A stretch of DNA of 64,000 nucleotides, taken from assembly GCA_023374045.1 (NCBI GenBank), contig CM041780.1:172551339-172615338 (forward strand), written 5' to 3'. Source of the DNA: Limonium bicolor. Lineage: Eukaryota > Streptophyta > Magnoliopsida > Caryophyllales > Plumbaginaceae. Made by a program: the position numbers and the translations under genes. Shown here one piece after another: positions 1 through 13,298 of this stretch; positions within the stretch are counted from its first letter, which is position 1; every line of letters starts with the position of its first letter. Below the pieces are notes generated by a model. It was not told where the DNA came from. It saw only the letters and a list, made by a program, of their open reading frames with translations, and searched no databases.

Positions 1-1498
1 TCTCTTATAACTTACTGCGCCTCGGGCTCTGATGCGGTTAACATCCTTGGCTCGTAGGCTCCTAATGTTTTGTCTCAGTTATTATTTGTACTCTTACTCA
101 TCTGCAGGTCTTCCTTATGAGATTGTGGTTTTCATCCACCGTTAGGTTACATACTAAATGTAATATCGGGTTTCATGGTAAGTTGCTGCATCCTGCTTCC
201 GGCTATGGAAGTTGTTCAGGTGTTCTGAGGTTACTTAATGTCTTTGACAATGCTGTCATTTTATAGCTTATGTTTATTTCTTTTATCCTTGATTTCCGGG
301 TTTTCCAACATCTTCATTGAAGAATGTTGTCATTGGTGTCCTTAATGGTCACTCGGGATCTTATCCGTTTTCGTTGTAAGTCGATGCTTCAACAGTCTCA
401 ATAGTAGCTTATAATACATCCCTTGTATTTTATTGCTTATATAGTGTTTTTGCTCGCAATACCGAGCAATCTCTTAGGTTTTCCCCTTGGAGTTCGGGAT
501 TGTGTTCTTACCGTACTGTCGGTTGTTGTGTAGTAGGTGTACCGTTGCATTTATATGGTTTAGTATTCTTTCCAAGTTCAGCTCCCTGCTGACGTGTATC
601 CCATCTATGGTCAGGCCGTCGGGCCTTTCCAAGGTCTTATTTTTCTGTTCTTATGGATTTGCAATCCGGTATTAATTTATGCTACAACTGTAGCGTTCTC
701 CTATTTCGCCTTGATGGCTTTTCATGTGGCTCAACCGTGGTAGCACTTGCTATGGCAAGTGCGCCATGCAGGATGGGTATTGGTACAAGGTACATCGGTA
801 GTGACACCTCCTTCTAATTTCCATGTAATTGGTAGTCCTCGGGACTCCTTCGATAATCACTTATTTTGGATAACCGTCCATCCGGCAGTTTCCTTGTTGT
901 TGACAGTACTGTCATCTACCAGGGCGTTCCTCTTTCTGAGGAACCCCTTAATATTTCTTATATCTTAATCCTCATGCTCTGTATTATTTCACTGTTATCC
1001 TCACTCGGACCGCTGTCCGGTACTCATGCCTCTTATCATTTCCTTATATTGCACGCGTAGTGCTTTCTTATCATTGGTATGGCGGGTTATTTCGACTGCG
1101 TAGCATGTCGACCCATGTTGCCGGTAATTACCGTTCCCTTACTGATATTCCATAGGTAGCGCCTGTTTCTCAGCACGCTCCATAAAATTCCAGTTCTCCA
1201 TAACTGTTGTACGACAAGTTGTTTCTCGTATTGCTTACTGTTAGCTAACTGCCAGATCGGGTTTCCCCGAGTAAGAGAAGGCTTTCTTCTCTCTGGTGTT
1301 TGTTCCACATATTTAGGGTTAGGGATGTGGAGGGCGGGCCTAGGTACTATGGATATCCGGTAAACACCGGGGAGTCCTGGCTAACGCACCTCACTCTATC
1401 TCTCAACCCTTAACCCATAACTCAATCTCAACCTCTCATTCTCCTAAGTTCGGTAATTCCTTGTCTTCAGAGCGTAACTACGCTCTGATACCACTTTT
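1..1498 (-). mobile_element. Internal region of a truncated LARD-type retrotransposon
   Basis: This is the 5' internal (leader) part of a minus-strand element whose 5' LTR begins at 1499. No long open frame is present. Several blocks match, in reverse complement, the internal region of the complete LARD at 24201-25050: around 1104-1125 (GACCCATGTTGCCGG), around 1250-1275 (GCCAGATCGGG) and around 740-775 (GCACTTGCTATGGCAAGTGC). It is therefore a second copy of the same non-coding family, cut by the window start. The remainder of the element and its 3' LTR lie outside the window. Confidence 0.75.
1482..1493 (-). other. Primer binding site (initiator tRNA-Met)
   Basis: Read on the minus strand this is TGGTATCAGAGC, the standard plant PBS complementary to the 3' end of initiator tRNA-Met. 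It lies five bases inside the 5' LTR edge at 1499 and fixes the element orientation as minus. Confidence 0.9.
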
Positions 1499-4400
1499 TG
1501 TAACACCCCAACTCAATCCAATGTGGTCTCGCAACTTAACAGTATATATATACACATGTCACAGCGGAATTCTTTACAATCCAGGACCTTGCCACGGTCT
1601 GACTACAGAATATACCGAACATTAGTCTAACAACCTTAACCATTTACATAACCTTCTTACAATCCCTCACAACCTATACATCTTACTAACTCAATTGCCA
1701 TACGAGTGTACATGCACAACTCGTAGGCCACACTAACCCTTAACAGCTGTATCCTCTTCTTACTTGCGACACCGCCTCCTGATGTTCACCTGTGTAGTAA
1801 AAAGAAGCCCCCGAGGGGGTCAGCACGAATGCTGGTACTATCCTCTCATGGCCCCCAAGCTAACGTGGCTACGACGACTAATTGTCGATAGCATGGAGGT
1901 TGATTAGATGCACAACATAATAGAAAGTGCAGTAAACAACAACTCAGATATGAACAATCAAAGTTCACACCAATGAACGACTTAAATGCGTTCCCTTAAT
2001 TAGAGAGTTAGATATTTAACTCCTTAAGTATTGTTCTCTCTTAATCTTAGTCCATCCTTATCTTACCTCAATCTGATTCTTATCTTAATCTTAGAAACAA
2101 CCATCCTTTAATCAGGAGTGGATGTAGCTTATCTTAATCTTAATATTAAAACCATCCTTTAAAAGGAATGGTTGCAACTTATCTTAACCTCACCTTAATC
2201 TTAATCTTATAATACAAATCATCCTTTAAACAGGAATGATTGTAACTTAACTTAACCTTAATCTTAATTTCTGTATACAAACCTTTCCTGGAGGGATTGG
2301 CCGTATCTAAATCGAACCTGGGATTTAGGTGATCCCACCGCACCATCTTATCTCAGTCTTAGAATACAAACCATTCTTAAGTAGAATGGTTGTAACTTAT
2401 CTCAATCTTATCTCAGTTCTTATCTCAATTAAGTCAACCGTTCTTTAATTAGAATGGTTGTAACTTAATCCATTGTTTATCTGTCGGGTCACGTAACCCT
2501 AACCAATGAGTTATCAGCTCCATTGGTTTACATAAACAATATTTGTTAGAATTAGTTGGGCATTTAGGTAGATCCCACTACACCATCTCAGTATGCCTCC
2601 CTCCTAAAACAAGAAGTCCGAGGAGGTCGAGTCTATTTGTCGACTCTAGGCGACGAGTCCGAGGACAAGTCTTCTTTGGAAGACGGTATTTGATAAGGAT
2701 ACCGACTTCCCCCAATACACATGTGCCGGTACCATTCCGGATTTCCTCACTCAAGTTCAGTTAGTAATAGTCTCAAGACCATGTTTGTTGGTTAACCTCT
2801 TTCGGTTCATATCGTCCCTCATTAGGGGGCGTTCCTTATTCTCACTCAATTTCTTACTAAACATTGGTTAGTAAGTTCTCACGGTATGTTGTGTTAGTTT
2901 TCAAACATCACAACAACACAATATATATATATAATATGTTCCGGTTGCATGCTTTATCTTGTTTAGTGAGCACACAAAACAAATAGCACACAAGCCGAGG
3001 GACACCTCGTTAGCAAGCAGGTCACAAGAAGAAACAACTGTACCGTTCACCGTTGGCCGTTCAATTGCTTAATCTCTTCCGGAGTCCCATTCCAGGTCCT
3101 AAAACATTCATTCAGTTTTAGGTTGTTAATCACTTAACTCAATTCAACTTACTTATCTTACTTAACTTACTTAACCCTTAATGACTCCAACCTAACACCT
3201 CTTAAGTCTTACAACTTAATCTTAAACTTTTAAGTTTATACTTAACTTAACTTAATCCCTTAAGTTCTTAGGGTCCTAATCATTACCACCCTACCAAAGG
3301 CATTCCTTATTACCCATTGCCATTCTTAGAATTCAAAATTTCTTTTTTTTTTTTAAGTGTTAAGGGTCGACCGACCCACCGACCGACCCAACCCCTGGGT
3401 CGGTCCATTACCGAAACTCTTCCGTCTCTTAAAACTCATCCGACCGACCCAAAGCTAAACCGACCGACCCAAAACCCTCTGGGTCGGTCCTCTGCCGAAA
3501 CATTTTCCTTCATTAAATCTTGCCCGACCGACCCACGACCGACCCATCCTTATGGGTCGGTCTATTGCCGAGACATTTCTGCTGGGTTAGCAAGGTCCGA
3601 CCGACCCAGAACTGGGTCGGACCCTGGGTCGGTCCACTACAGATTCTTCTATTAATGTGTTCTTTCAATTCCAAACTCTTCCACAAGTGTCCTAATAGGT
3701 CCAACACCATCTTGGCACCTTGAACCCACCTTATAACCTCCTTTAAATACCTTAAATCATCCACCAAAATCCACCTTAGTCATTATGCATTTTCCTTGTA
3801 ATAATGCTACTCTTGTAATGCTTTCCTCTAGGTTTCTAGGTGGTGGTTCATACTTAATGTAACCACTATGCCAATGTTTTCCTCACCACTATAACATCAT
3901 CTCCCAAGCATCTCTCACCATCTAAAACTCTTCCAAGCATTTACTAAAAGTTCCTTCACAAGCTTAAGCTTCCATACACCAACACCTTATCTCCTTCCTA
4001 GTTGTTTACCAACTTTTGCCTAAGTTCTAAATACTCAATTACATTCTCTTGATTCCTAAATCCCCCAAGGTAATGCCTAAGTCATTACCACTCATTCCAA
4101 CACTTTTTTACCCCTCTTCATCAAGACAATCTCTAAAACTTCCTAGTACTTCCTTAGTATATTCCCTTAGAACATATCTTAATCACCTTAAGCATCATAC
4201 CTTCTCCTTAAACTTATGCTCAAATCTTATATTCCTCATCTCATGATTTTGGTGTGTTCAAAACACTCACCATTCCTCTAATTCCTCCTAGATATCTCTA
4301 GGTCATTCTAAACCTCAAGAACTCCTTAGTTAACTCATTTCCACCCAATTTTCTTTTCATGCTCCCTAGTAAACCCTAGGGCATATTAACTCACCACTAT

Positions 4401-6200
4401 CACTTAAACACTTTGTTTTCTACACAAATTTCGCCATAGCTCCTCTACTATCTTATCACACCCACACACATTGTTTTCCTCATTCAACCATCTCATTCAC
4501 ACATCAAATTCTTTCTCATCATATCTCATCCAAATCAACTCATTCATAATAACTCAATATAGTGCAATAATCTTAAATTGCATAGCACTAAGGCTCTTAA
4601 ATGACATGGCTCTTAGGCCCTTAAATGACTTAAACTTAAACACTGAATTTCCCACATATAAAAGCTTTCAACCTGCAAATACACTCATCAATCTCATAGT
4701 AGTTATAATGCTCTTAAAAACCACCTTAAACTTATATTACTAACTCATTCTCATTAGCTCCTTAATCACAAGTTCATAAGCTTGTTTATGTTCTTTTTCT
4801 TAGGTATATAACCCAATACACAATGTGAGCTCTAAGCCACATTGGTATTTATCTAAAACTCATTCCTTAATCTTAAACCACCATTAGGTAAGCATTTTAC
4901 CTTGTTTTCTCAAGCTTACTTAATCTCCTCCTTAGACCTTCTTCTTGCATAGGTCTCGGCCACCACTTAAATCCCTTTTGCCAATGTTCTAATCAATATT
5001 TAAGAACTCATATGAGTACTAAACAATGCACTAACCTTAAGGAATAAAAACCTAGGTTAGAAATGTGTTCTAAGGCATAAAACTGAATGTTTACCTTGGA
5101 TTCTCAAAGCAAGCTTGGATATGAATTAAGTAGGACCTCCTCTAGCCCTTGGAGAATAGAATCAAGCTAGAACAATGGATAAAAATGAATCCCCATGAGA
5201 AGGAATTTTCGGTAATGTGTAGAAATGGTGGAAACATGGTTTTTCTTACATTTTCCTTACCTTAAGAGAATGGAGAAGCTAATGAGCTCTTCAAACTTGA
5301 TTTTCCTCCATCAATGGAGTTTTCTCATGGCACCAAAATGGAGCTTTGAAAGATTTGGAAAGATAGAAAGGTAGGTCTTGACCTAACTAAGACAAATATG
5401 TAATTTGTTTTGGATTTGGAGCTTGGAGTTGTATTTGGCAAGTGATTGAAGATGGAGAACCCATGAATGAAGCTCTCTCTGTTTGGAGCAAAAGAAGAGA
5501 AGAAGAAACCGTGGGAAGGAGAGAAATGAAGAGAGAGAGGGAGAAAGATAGGCTAAGGTAAGATATTTGCTTTAATAAAGCAAATAGTAACTTCTTTACT
5601 TATCTCTTCTTTTCCTTTCTCATTTAGTGACTCATGTGGTGACTCCCCACATAAGAAACCGGCCACCCCATTAATATAAGGCTAGTCATGGTCTTTGTTG
5701 ACCAACTAATTAGCTTATATTGATTAAAACTTAAACTAGCACTAAATAGTTACTATTCACTAATCAAGGCACATAATCGGGAAATTTTTGATTTCCCATT
5801 GATTTAGACCTCCTAATGTGATACTAATTAGTACACATGTTGATTAAAGAGTAGTGATGGACATCTAGCCACTCAAAACTCAATTCTAAGACAATTTCTC
5901 AAAAATGTGCTTTAAGACTTCTTAAAGCACATTTTGTGTTTTAACTTGTTTTCAAGCTTGGTTTTCTTTGCTAATTGATTTAAAATGACCATTAGGATAT
6001 TACTAAGGTCTTATCATGATGTTTGGGTACTCACCCAATTCTCTCCAAGCTTAGAGCACGTTTTTTGCCCTGATTGCCTTTAAGGCACTTTCTTGTGTTT
6101 TCCTTGGTTTAAATTGTCTACCAATCTTTCTAAGGCATATTTTAGCCTTAATACATCATGATTTGATGTTTTCTTAACATACTTAGTTTGGGGTATTTCA
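1499..6200 (-). mobile_element. 5' LTR (4.7 kb) of the truncated LARD-type element
   Basis: On the minus strand the LTR starts TGAAATACCCCAAAC (right end, 6200) and ends GGGGTGTTACA (left end, 1499), the same termini as the LARD LTRs at 19676 and 28887. Long tracts near the right end, including the TTAAAACACAAAATGTGC region near 5930 and the TTAATCAACATGTGTACTA region near 5835, are recognisably the same family but clearly diverged, so this is a different subfamily or an older copy. The LTR carries a GC-rich palindrome array at 3366-3635 and no protein-coding frame of note. It sits inside an older chromovirus LTR that continues from 6201; its TSD partner is outside the window. Confidence 0.8.
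3366..3635. repeat. Array of GACCGACCCA / TGGGTCGGTC palindromes
   Basis: About four GC-rich inverted-repeat units of the form CCGACCGACCCA, spacer, TGGGTCGGTC recur every 75-85 bp in otherwise AT-rich LTR sequence. The same kind of array occupies the equivalent part of both LTRs of the complete LARD (22054-22315 and 31240-31500). An open frame of 112 codons over this stretch (3317-3655, plus strand) reflects the repeat composition and runs antisense to the element; I do not call it a gene. Confidence 0.8.
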
Positions 6201-7049
6201 AATTCATTCTTAGAGTTCCTAACATCATTATTCAACATTCTAAAGAGAATCACGAGCTACTTTCTCAAAAAAAAAAAAAGCGCTCGGACGAATTTCTTAA
6301 CGCTCCTTTTTGCCCGGTTAGCCCGGGAGTTGTGTATAGAGTTGATATAACCCCATATAACTCAATGTAACACCTTAACATATTATTATTGACTATAAAC
6401 AATGTTTATAAACACTAGGAACACATAGCGACTACTCATTTTCCAGAAAATCCTTAAAGCACAAAAATACACCTTCGGGTGTCACAAAAACGCGTTTTAC
6501 GCAATTGCCTTGAAGTTTTTGAGGAGCCACGAGTTGATAATTTTAAAAGGGGATAAGTTAACCATCTAAATCAATTAATTCCAGTACTAAATTCATAGTA
6601 CAAGTTGGGGCGATTTTAGCATCAAAAAGGTACCTAAAATCAGCATTTTTACCTTAAAACTTTCATCTTTTACCATGATATAAATGTACCAAATAAATGC
6701 TGGAAACTATTACATGTTATAGTATGGTCTTAGTAAAATATAATGTGACAAGAATTAAATCAAAAATCAACCCCATCTAGCCTCCATTGTGGGCGCCATT
6801 TGTGGTCAAAAATTGACTAGTTTTGGCCTAGAAATTTGCTTAATAGATAATGACTCATTCTATCATGTATTATATGTTAATGTATTAATGAAGTGCAGTC
6901 AAATAAGCCTCATCTACCGTATGACCTGCAAGACAACGACAAAGGAATAAGTTAAACAAAAGTTATAAGAATTTAATACACCAAAAGTAATGCTAGACTA
7001 CAATAATGTAAAGTTACAAGAATCAAACAAAAACAACCCATGTTACTCA

Positions 7050-7570
7050 CCTTGTGGCAGCCGATTGTGATCAGTAAAGAAGGGGATTGATTGCTACAAA
7101 AGTAGTCAAGAAAGACAACTACCTAACTAAGCATGTTCTATTGTCAAAGAAAGGCAAAAATCAAATGGCCTACCTACATATATATTACCGATTTTTATGT
7201 GGAGAAAAGGTGGAATAATTGCCTCATTAATTAATCAAAGGAGACATAAACCTAACTAGCATGACCTCTTGTTCAATACAAACAAAAATCAAGTGGCTTG
7301 TGTAGCCTATAATTACCGATTTTAAGGGGGGAAAAGAGCAAGTTGATTGCTCTAAAATTAATCAAATAAGATACCTAGCAACCTAGCATGTTTTTATAAT
7401 TCAAAAGACAAAGAAATCAATTGCCCAATTGTACCTACATTAACGTATAAACAAGGAGAAAACAAGGCAAAAATTGACATGCTATTCTACTTAAGAAAAT
7501 CAAAAGAAATACCTACCTATCTTACCATTTGTCTTCTAGTTTCAATTGTCAAACAAAGACTCCATTATGC
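7050..7570 (+). repeat. Tandem repeat inside LTR, unit about 130 bp
   Basis: Units are recognisable by a recurring TTACCGATTTT core (near 7186 and 7311, degenerate TTAACGTAT near 7440) followed by a GGAGAAAA-like stretch, and by a repeated CAAAAATCAA motif followed by TGGC or TTG. About four degenerate copies are present. Different tandem arrays occupy a similar position, roughly 0.9-2.3 kb from the LTR 5' end, in the related LTRs at 18.0-19.0 kb and 47.3-47.8 kb. Confidence 0.55.
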
Positions 7571-10500
7571 CTTGTCTATAGCCGAAACAACATCAATAAT
7601 TAAAGCATCTTCTTGAGCCAAACTATCAAATAATTAACAAAGGAAAGATTAAAAATTTGATAATTATTGTCAAAATAATTCTACCTTTTCATTCTTTTCC
7701 TTATCTTGCTACGTGAGGCTCCATTCCCATTTGCCCTTCCTTTGGCTGATTTGGTAAGCCTCTCTTCTTCTCTCTTTTCTTCTTCATTGCTAAGTTATTC
7801 CTTAGAGCTTCAAAGCTCCATTAATGGTGATTTAAGTTCTAACACCAATTTAATGTAATTTCCTAGCTAAATCTTCTAAGTCTTGAAGCAAGAAATCATC
7901 CTAGCAACCCTTGCTATTTTCGCCAAGCTTAAGTGTTCCAAGGAGGTTCCTAGATTCAACAACAACACAAGGAACAACAAGAACAAGTTAAGGTATATTT
8001 TCATGTTGAAAATCTTGGTAAAATACCCTAAGGTCATTACCGAAAATTATGAACTTTTAAGCTAAGGTTTTCTTCATTATTTCATGAAGGAAATTTAGAT
8101 CTACAACCATCTCAAGGTCTACCAAAAATTCCTTGAAAAATTCCTAAGGTAAACTCTTGTAAAACTACTCCAAATCTTATTTATAATTTTTGTTAGAAGT
8201 CTAACAAATGGATCTCCTAAATATATACAAGGAGGCCGAATTCTCTTCATCAAAATAGCATTAGGAGAGCTTGGAATTCAAGGAGAAATCAAGTACAAGA
8301 ATTGTCTTGATTTAAGGAGTAAGTATATATAATTAAGGTTTATTAAGTTTAAGCTTGATTTAAGCTTCAAACTTTGGTATAAAAATTATGTATAACCTTT
8401 AAATAAATTAAGGCCGAAAATCATAGGTTATAATGTCAAGAAAATAATTTATAACATATAAGGTAAGATTATTACCTTAAGGTATAAAATTGTGTCACAA
8501 AAATTAAATATGATACATATACAATCAAACCAAATTGTCTAAGGATAATATGTTCTATTTTGAGTTTATAATCATTCTAATCATTAGCATAATTTTAGAA
8601 GTGTTATATGGCTTATATACATTTATAAGTATATATTATAAGGTTTAAACCAAGTTTTAAAAACTATATAGTAAGGTATTATTATGGCCGAGAATGAAAT
8701 GTGTTAATTGATGATTTTTGAAAGTATATAAGTATATTAGCTTATATTATAAATTTTGGGAACATTAAAATGGCTAGTTAAATAAGTTATGTGGCAAAAT
8801 ATAAATTTTTTGAGAAGTTTGTTGTACAAAATATGAAAGCCGAGAGTTTAAGGAGTTATTTGGTATATTTATGGTATAATTTAAGGTAGGAATTAATATT
8901 ATGAATTTTGGTGAATTTAAATAAGTGTACAAGAGTTAAAATAACATTTTATAAAGTTTTGGGGCTATTTTGTAATTATTGAGAAGTTTGGGAGTATAGC
9001 CGAATTACATATGAGTTTATGGGTATATTAAAGTATTAATTATGAAATTAGGTCTTGGTCAAAGTGTTGACCAAAAACTTTGGATTAAAATGATTTATGA
9101 CATAAAATATTAAGCTTATAAAAGATTTTGGGGTGAATATGTAATTTATGAAAGTTTATATGAAATAGAATTTAATATGGGTGGAAATATAAATTGAAGG
9201 GAAATATGGGTTCTTTCGGTATTTTAGAAAAATTTAATATTAAAACTATAATTTATAAGTTAATATGTAACTTATATAAAGTTTAAGGGTTAAAATGTAA
9301 ATATAGAGAATATATTTATAAAACCGAAATGGTTAAAGGGCAAATTCATAATTAATAAAATTAAAAGGGGCCTTTTCGGTTATTTAAGATAATTAGGAAT
9401 TAAAACTATAGTTTATAAGTTAATATGTAACTTATATAATATTTTGGGATTAAATTGTAAATAAAGGAAAGGTATATGTCAAGACCGAAAATAATTGTGG
9501 CCATATGGTAATTTATAAAAGTTAATATACTTGTTTTGCAATTTCTGAAAATTAATATGGGTATTTAGTAAATCATAAAGGTTATTTGGTAAATTGTAAA
9601 AGTTGGAGTAATTGAATTGTAACTACCGAAAAGTTTATGGGCTTAATTAGTAATTTATAAAAGTTGGTGAGAGTAAATTGTAATCACCGAAAGTTAGTAA
9701 GGGTATTTGGTAAATTGTAAAAGTAATGTGGTTAATTGATAAATTATAAAAGTTGTTGGGTATAAAATATAAATACCGGATTATTATGGTTGGTTTTGTA
9801 ATTTAATAAAGAAAGGAATTAAAACCATATATCATGGTATATGGAGTATAATATAAAGTTTATAAAATAATTGTGGTGATAATAAAAATGACCAAAGGAT
9901 ATAATATAAAGAATAAGTGGAAACAATTATGAGTATTTAATTAAGGAAATGGAAATATACTACAAGGTGGAAATTCATTATCACATGTGGGAATCACATA
10001 AAATAATGAACTAATGAACTACCTAGAACCACTGTTAATTAACAGGGGGAAATAAAGAACATACAAAGTTAGTATCCTATATGTGTAAACTCTACAGTGA
10101 CAGTACTGCAATATTTAGTGAATAGATATATTAATATTACCCGGTATTGCATGTTTATATAACAGCGTACGAGAATGGGCTACTGAACAGGAATTTGTCA
10201 AGCTAGCAGTTACTTGGTGAACGGTATGTTAATTGTGTGGTCTGAATGTCCTAAGGATTATCCTAAGGTCCAGACATTATGTGCTAATTGTTTAAGAGCG
10301 ATATCTGTGATTTTATGTATATGATATTGTATACTGTATTGCTCAACATTGTTGTGTTGTGTTTATACGCGAACGTCTTATGACTGGAAGTTTATACATC
10401 TAAACTGGAACAAGACTAACTGACCTTTAGGTATTATTGAACCTAACTGATGGTCAACTATTATAGTCTTAATTCAAGGATTGATTATTATACCGCTAAC

Positions 10501-11406
10501 TAAAGGGCTAACTTATAAAGAGAGGAATCCAGACTGTTTCGACTTTCTGGTTGCGCATCGTGATCACTACGAGAGACTTCAATGGGGAGTCACTCAAGGG
10601 AATCCATCAGCCACATTAGGGGATGGCGGAGGGTACTGCCGTTGGTGCACAGGTTCGACCGGATCGGTCAATATATTATCCAGGGCCATAAGGTCAGCTG
10701 GTAACGGTTCCATTGGAACCCAGGGGACTATCGTCCATTAATAAGTTATTAAGGGTTGTCTTGACATGACGCCTAAGGTGGAATTTAATTGGAAAAGGTT
10801 AAGTGATTGGTTGGAAGGATAAGGGCCAGGTGGCCAACTAACAAGTACAGTTTAATAAGCTTATCTTGTTTGGGTACTGATAAGGATTACTGATGTGTGA
10901 TTATTGGTTATTGTTAAGGATTATTGATGTGTGATTATTGGTTATTGTTATGGATTGTTGATGTGTGGTTATTGGTGTTGTGTACTATTGTACACTGATG
11001 TTTGCAGGTGAACTGTTATGTGAATGTTTAATGTTTACAATTATTACTGTTATTGTTGTAAACCGGTATATCATGTAAAGAATCTAATATCAAGATGGCT
11101 AAAACGACTTAAGGAATCTAGATGATTTAAGACTACATTTAGCATACCAGCATTTTGATTGCTGAGCCCTTCAATGGGCCAAACATTCCAGGTTATTGAA
11201 GAAGACTCAAGCCGGAGTGCGGGACACGGGGGTAGCTGATGTGTTTTCAACAAACACCTTTGGTTTTATTTTGTATTGTATTAAGGAGGTTGTTGTATTC
11301 AGTTAGTTGCTCATTTAGTTGGATTTGGTTTGTAATAATTAGAGTGCTCAGTATCTGTTCATCACAGCGTGAGGAGTTGTATGGTTGGAAAGAGTAAGGT
11401 TGCCTT

Positions 11407-11428
11407 GTTACTCACAAGGGTGAGTAAC
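11407..11428 (+). other. Conserved hairpin near LTR 3' end
   Basis: A perfect 9-bp stem, GTTACTCAC with GTGAGTAAC, closes an AAGG loop and is followed by GGCGTGTAACACC. Equivalent hairpins with different but compensating stem bases occur in the other LTRs of the window at 13921, 24088, 33267, 43716 and 55186. Confidence 0.7.
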
Positions 11429-11574
11429 GGCGTGTAACACCAAGGTAGATAGTTTTATTTTCCGCTGCAAATTATTATTTATTATGCTACGACTTGCAAC
11501 GTTATTACAGGTTTAGGATTAGGGGTGTTACACCAGCTGCCCATACGCTTTGTTTTTTGTTTTAAGATTTTTTT

Positions 11575-12270
11575 TCCTTTTTTATCATAAATTCTTTAAA
11601 TTATTGTAACTTTTAATATATAAGTCCAAAATAAAAACAAATTATATCATTGTTCACCTAAATTCATGCTCTTCAAAACAAGACCAGACATGGATATGTT
11701 TCAACAAATTTTTAAAAAATTATTTTCACATATATACGATGATTTTTTACCGTGAGGATGTATGTACATATTTTAATGTGAGAATGTACATGTTTTAATG
11801 TGACGATGTACATGTTCAAATGTGAGAATGTACATGTTCTTTAATGAACATGTGTACATGTTTGTATGATCATTTGTACATGTTTGTATGACCGTCTGTA
11901 CAAGTGTTCTTCCTTATATGTACAGGTTATAATCTAAGGATGTACATATTTAATGATTTGTACAGATTTATATGACTACCTATATGTTGTTAATGCGAGG
12001 ATGTACATGTTTTTACGTGAGGATGTATATGTTTTAGTGAACATTTGTACAGGTTTGTATGACCATCTGTACAAGTTTTCTTTTACGTTCTGTGCTCCAT
12101 ACATGTAAAAATAAATTTTTTTAAAAGCTGTCAAAATATATCCATAACTGGTCTTGTTTTGAAGAGCATGAATTTAGATGAACAATGATATAATTTTTTT
12201 TTCATTTTGGACTTTTATTAAAAGTTACAATAATTTTAAAGTTTTTGTAATAGAGTAACAAAAATAATAA
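11575..12270. mobile_element. Foldback (inverted-repeat) element
   Basis: Two arms of about 160 bp, roughly 11585-11740 and 12105-12265, are inverted copies of each other. Both contain ATTATATCATTGTTCA, ATTCATGCTCTTCAAAACA and AGTCCAAAAT, with only scattered differences. The core between them is a minisatellite. Part of the arm sequence recurs around 35190-35265, so it is a dispersed family. No coding capacity and no clear TSD were seen; the exact ends are uncertain because AT-rich runs flank both sides, including an A-run ending near 12311. A non-autonomous DNA transposon is the likeliest identity. Confidence 0.65.
11750..12085 (+). repeat. Minisatellite with GATGTACATGTTTTA-type units
   Basis: Units of roughly 22-28 bp carry the core TGTACATGTTT. 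They alternate between forms such as TGTGAGAATGTACATGTT and TTTGTATGACCATCTGTACA. This forms the loop of the foldback element. Confidence 0.7.
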
Positions 12271-13298
12271 AAATCTATTTTTAAAAAAAAAAAAAAAAAA
12301 GAAAAAAAAAAACGCAGACTGCGCGTACTCATCTCGTCTCCCTTTGGCTCTTTCTCCTCTCTTTCATTTTTCTTGCTTTAATTTGACTTTAATACCCTTA
12401 GATGTAGCTATCTTGGCTACAATCAGCTGTAGGTAAGAATTTGCCTTTATAATTAAAGGTTTCTTATGAGAATGGAATATTACAAGTACATAGGCACTAA
12501 TAGAAGCATGTATATCAATTACAAAGTATTAAATAAAAAGAAATCATATATATTTTTTGGTGGGTTTAATAGATAGAATCAAGAAAGAAGTGTTTAAATT
12601 AGATAACTTTGTTGATGACAACTTGTCATATTGTCTTTTTACAAACAAACACAATTTGAAAGAAGACATATTGTCGTTAAGTTCATGAGTATACACTAGG
12701 AAATTCTTTTGTTGATTTGCATACATATTCTACTCTTTTTTTATTGATAGTTGGTGTAGGTTGTTCACTCTCTTTACTCCACTTGTATTTCTTTATTTTA
12801 TAGTTGTCAATACCTCTATAAGTTGGGTCATAATAAATAACCCTATATTCTTATATTTCTTTTAGAACAAACTATCATCTATGTCATTTCAATACTAGTT
12901 AACTATTACAAGTACCAACTATCAATCACTCCAAAATCATACAACAAGGAATTGAACACCAGAAGAGCTCGCTCAATAAAAATGTTGCCTTTGTTTTCTA
13001 GGGGACGCTATAGATGTCGATTCTGACCATACAAATGTTGGTAAGTGGTGCTTTTTATGTTTATCTTTTTCTATGTTGGAACTTGAAAACAAAAACTCAA
13101 TCAATGTACTCATTAAAACAAGTACAACTGATACTTGTTTCACTTAAGCAGGGTGACTTACTTACGGTCACTATTTTGTTTTTTCTTTTGGTGCATTTGC
13201 CTTTTCTCATCAAGTGCTACAATGCTTCTGAGTTTTGTCTTCCTAAGTCTGTTGAACTTTTTACACGCACGACATTGTTCTAATCTTGCATATTGATT
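12271..13298. other. Unassigned stretch, possible exon relic
   Basis: AT-rich single-copy-looking DNA with no convincing gene. The only gene-like signal is 13002-13040: a 39-bp segment bounded by TTTTCTAG upstream and GTAAGT downstream, open in one frame (D-A-I-D-V-D-S-D-H-T-N-V). It could be an isolated exon of a lost or unrecognised gene, or chance. The 60-90-codon open frames here show no family resemblance. Confidence 0.25.

Larger units (their letters stand above)
6201..11532 (+). mobile_element. Old chromovirus LTR, plus orientation, 5' end missing
   Basis: From about 6370 onward this matches, in the opposite orientation, the LTRs of the 16.5-kb chromovirus (43612-48686 and 55082-60154). 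Examples are the TTAACATATTATTATTGAC block, the CACCTTCGGGTGTCAC block near 6473, and the whole 10.0-11.53 kb segment. It ends with GGGGTGTTACA at 11532. No PBS follows, so this is a 3' LTR or a solo LTR. The LARD copy to the left interrupts it, and its start is beyond the window. It is clearly more diverged than the two young LTRs are from each other. Small open frames here (such as near 10481-10741) lie in conserved non-coding LTR sequence. Confidence 0.75.

Noticed and set aside
3317..3655. 112-codon frame rich in R-P-T and G-R-S motifs, with similar frames in the LARD LTRs
   Set aside because: The repeated peptide follows from the GGGTCGG palindromes, several frames over the same array are open, and it runs antisense to the element. 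No independent coding evidence.
13014..13283. 89-codon plus-strand frame
   Set aside because: Starts inside the possible exon at 13002-13040 and runs through apparent intron sequence; no family resemblance.
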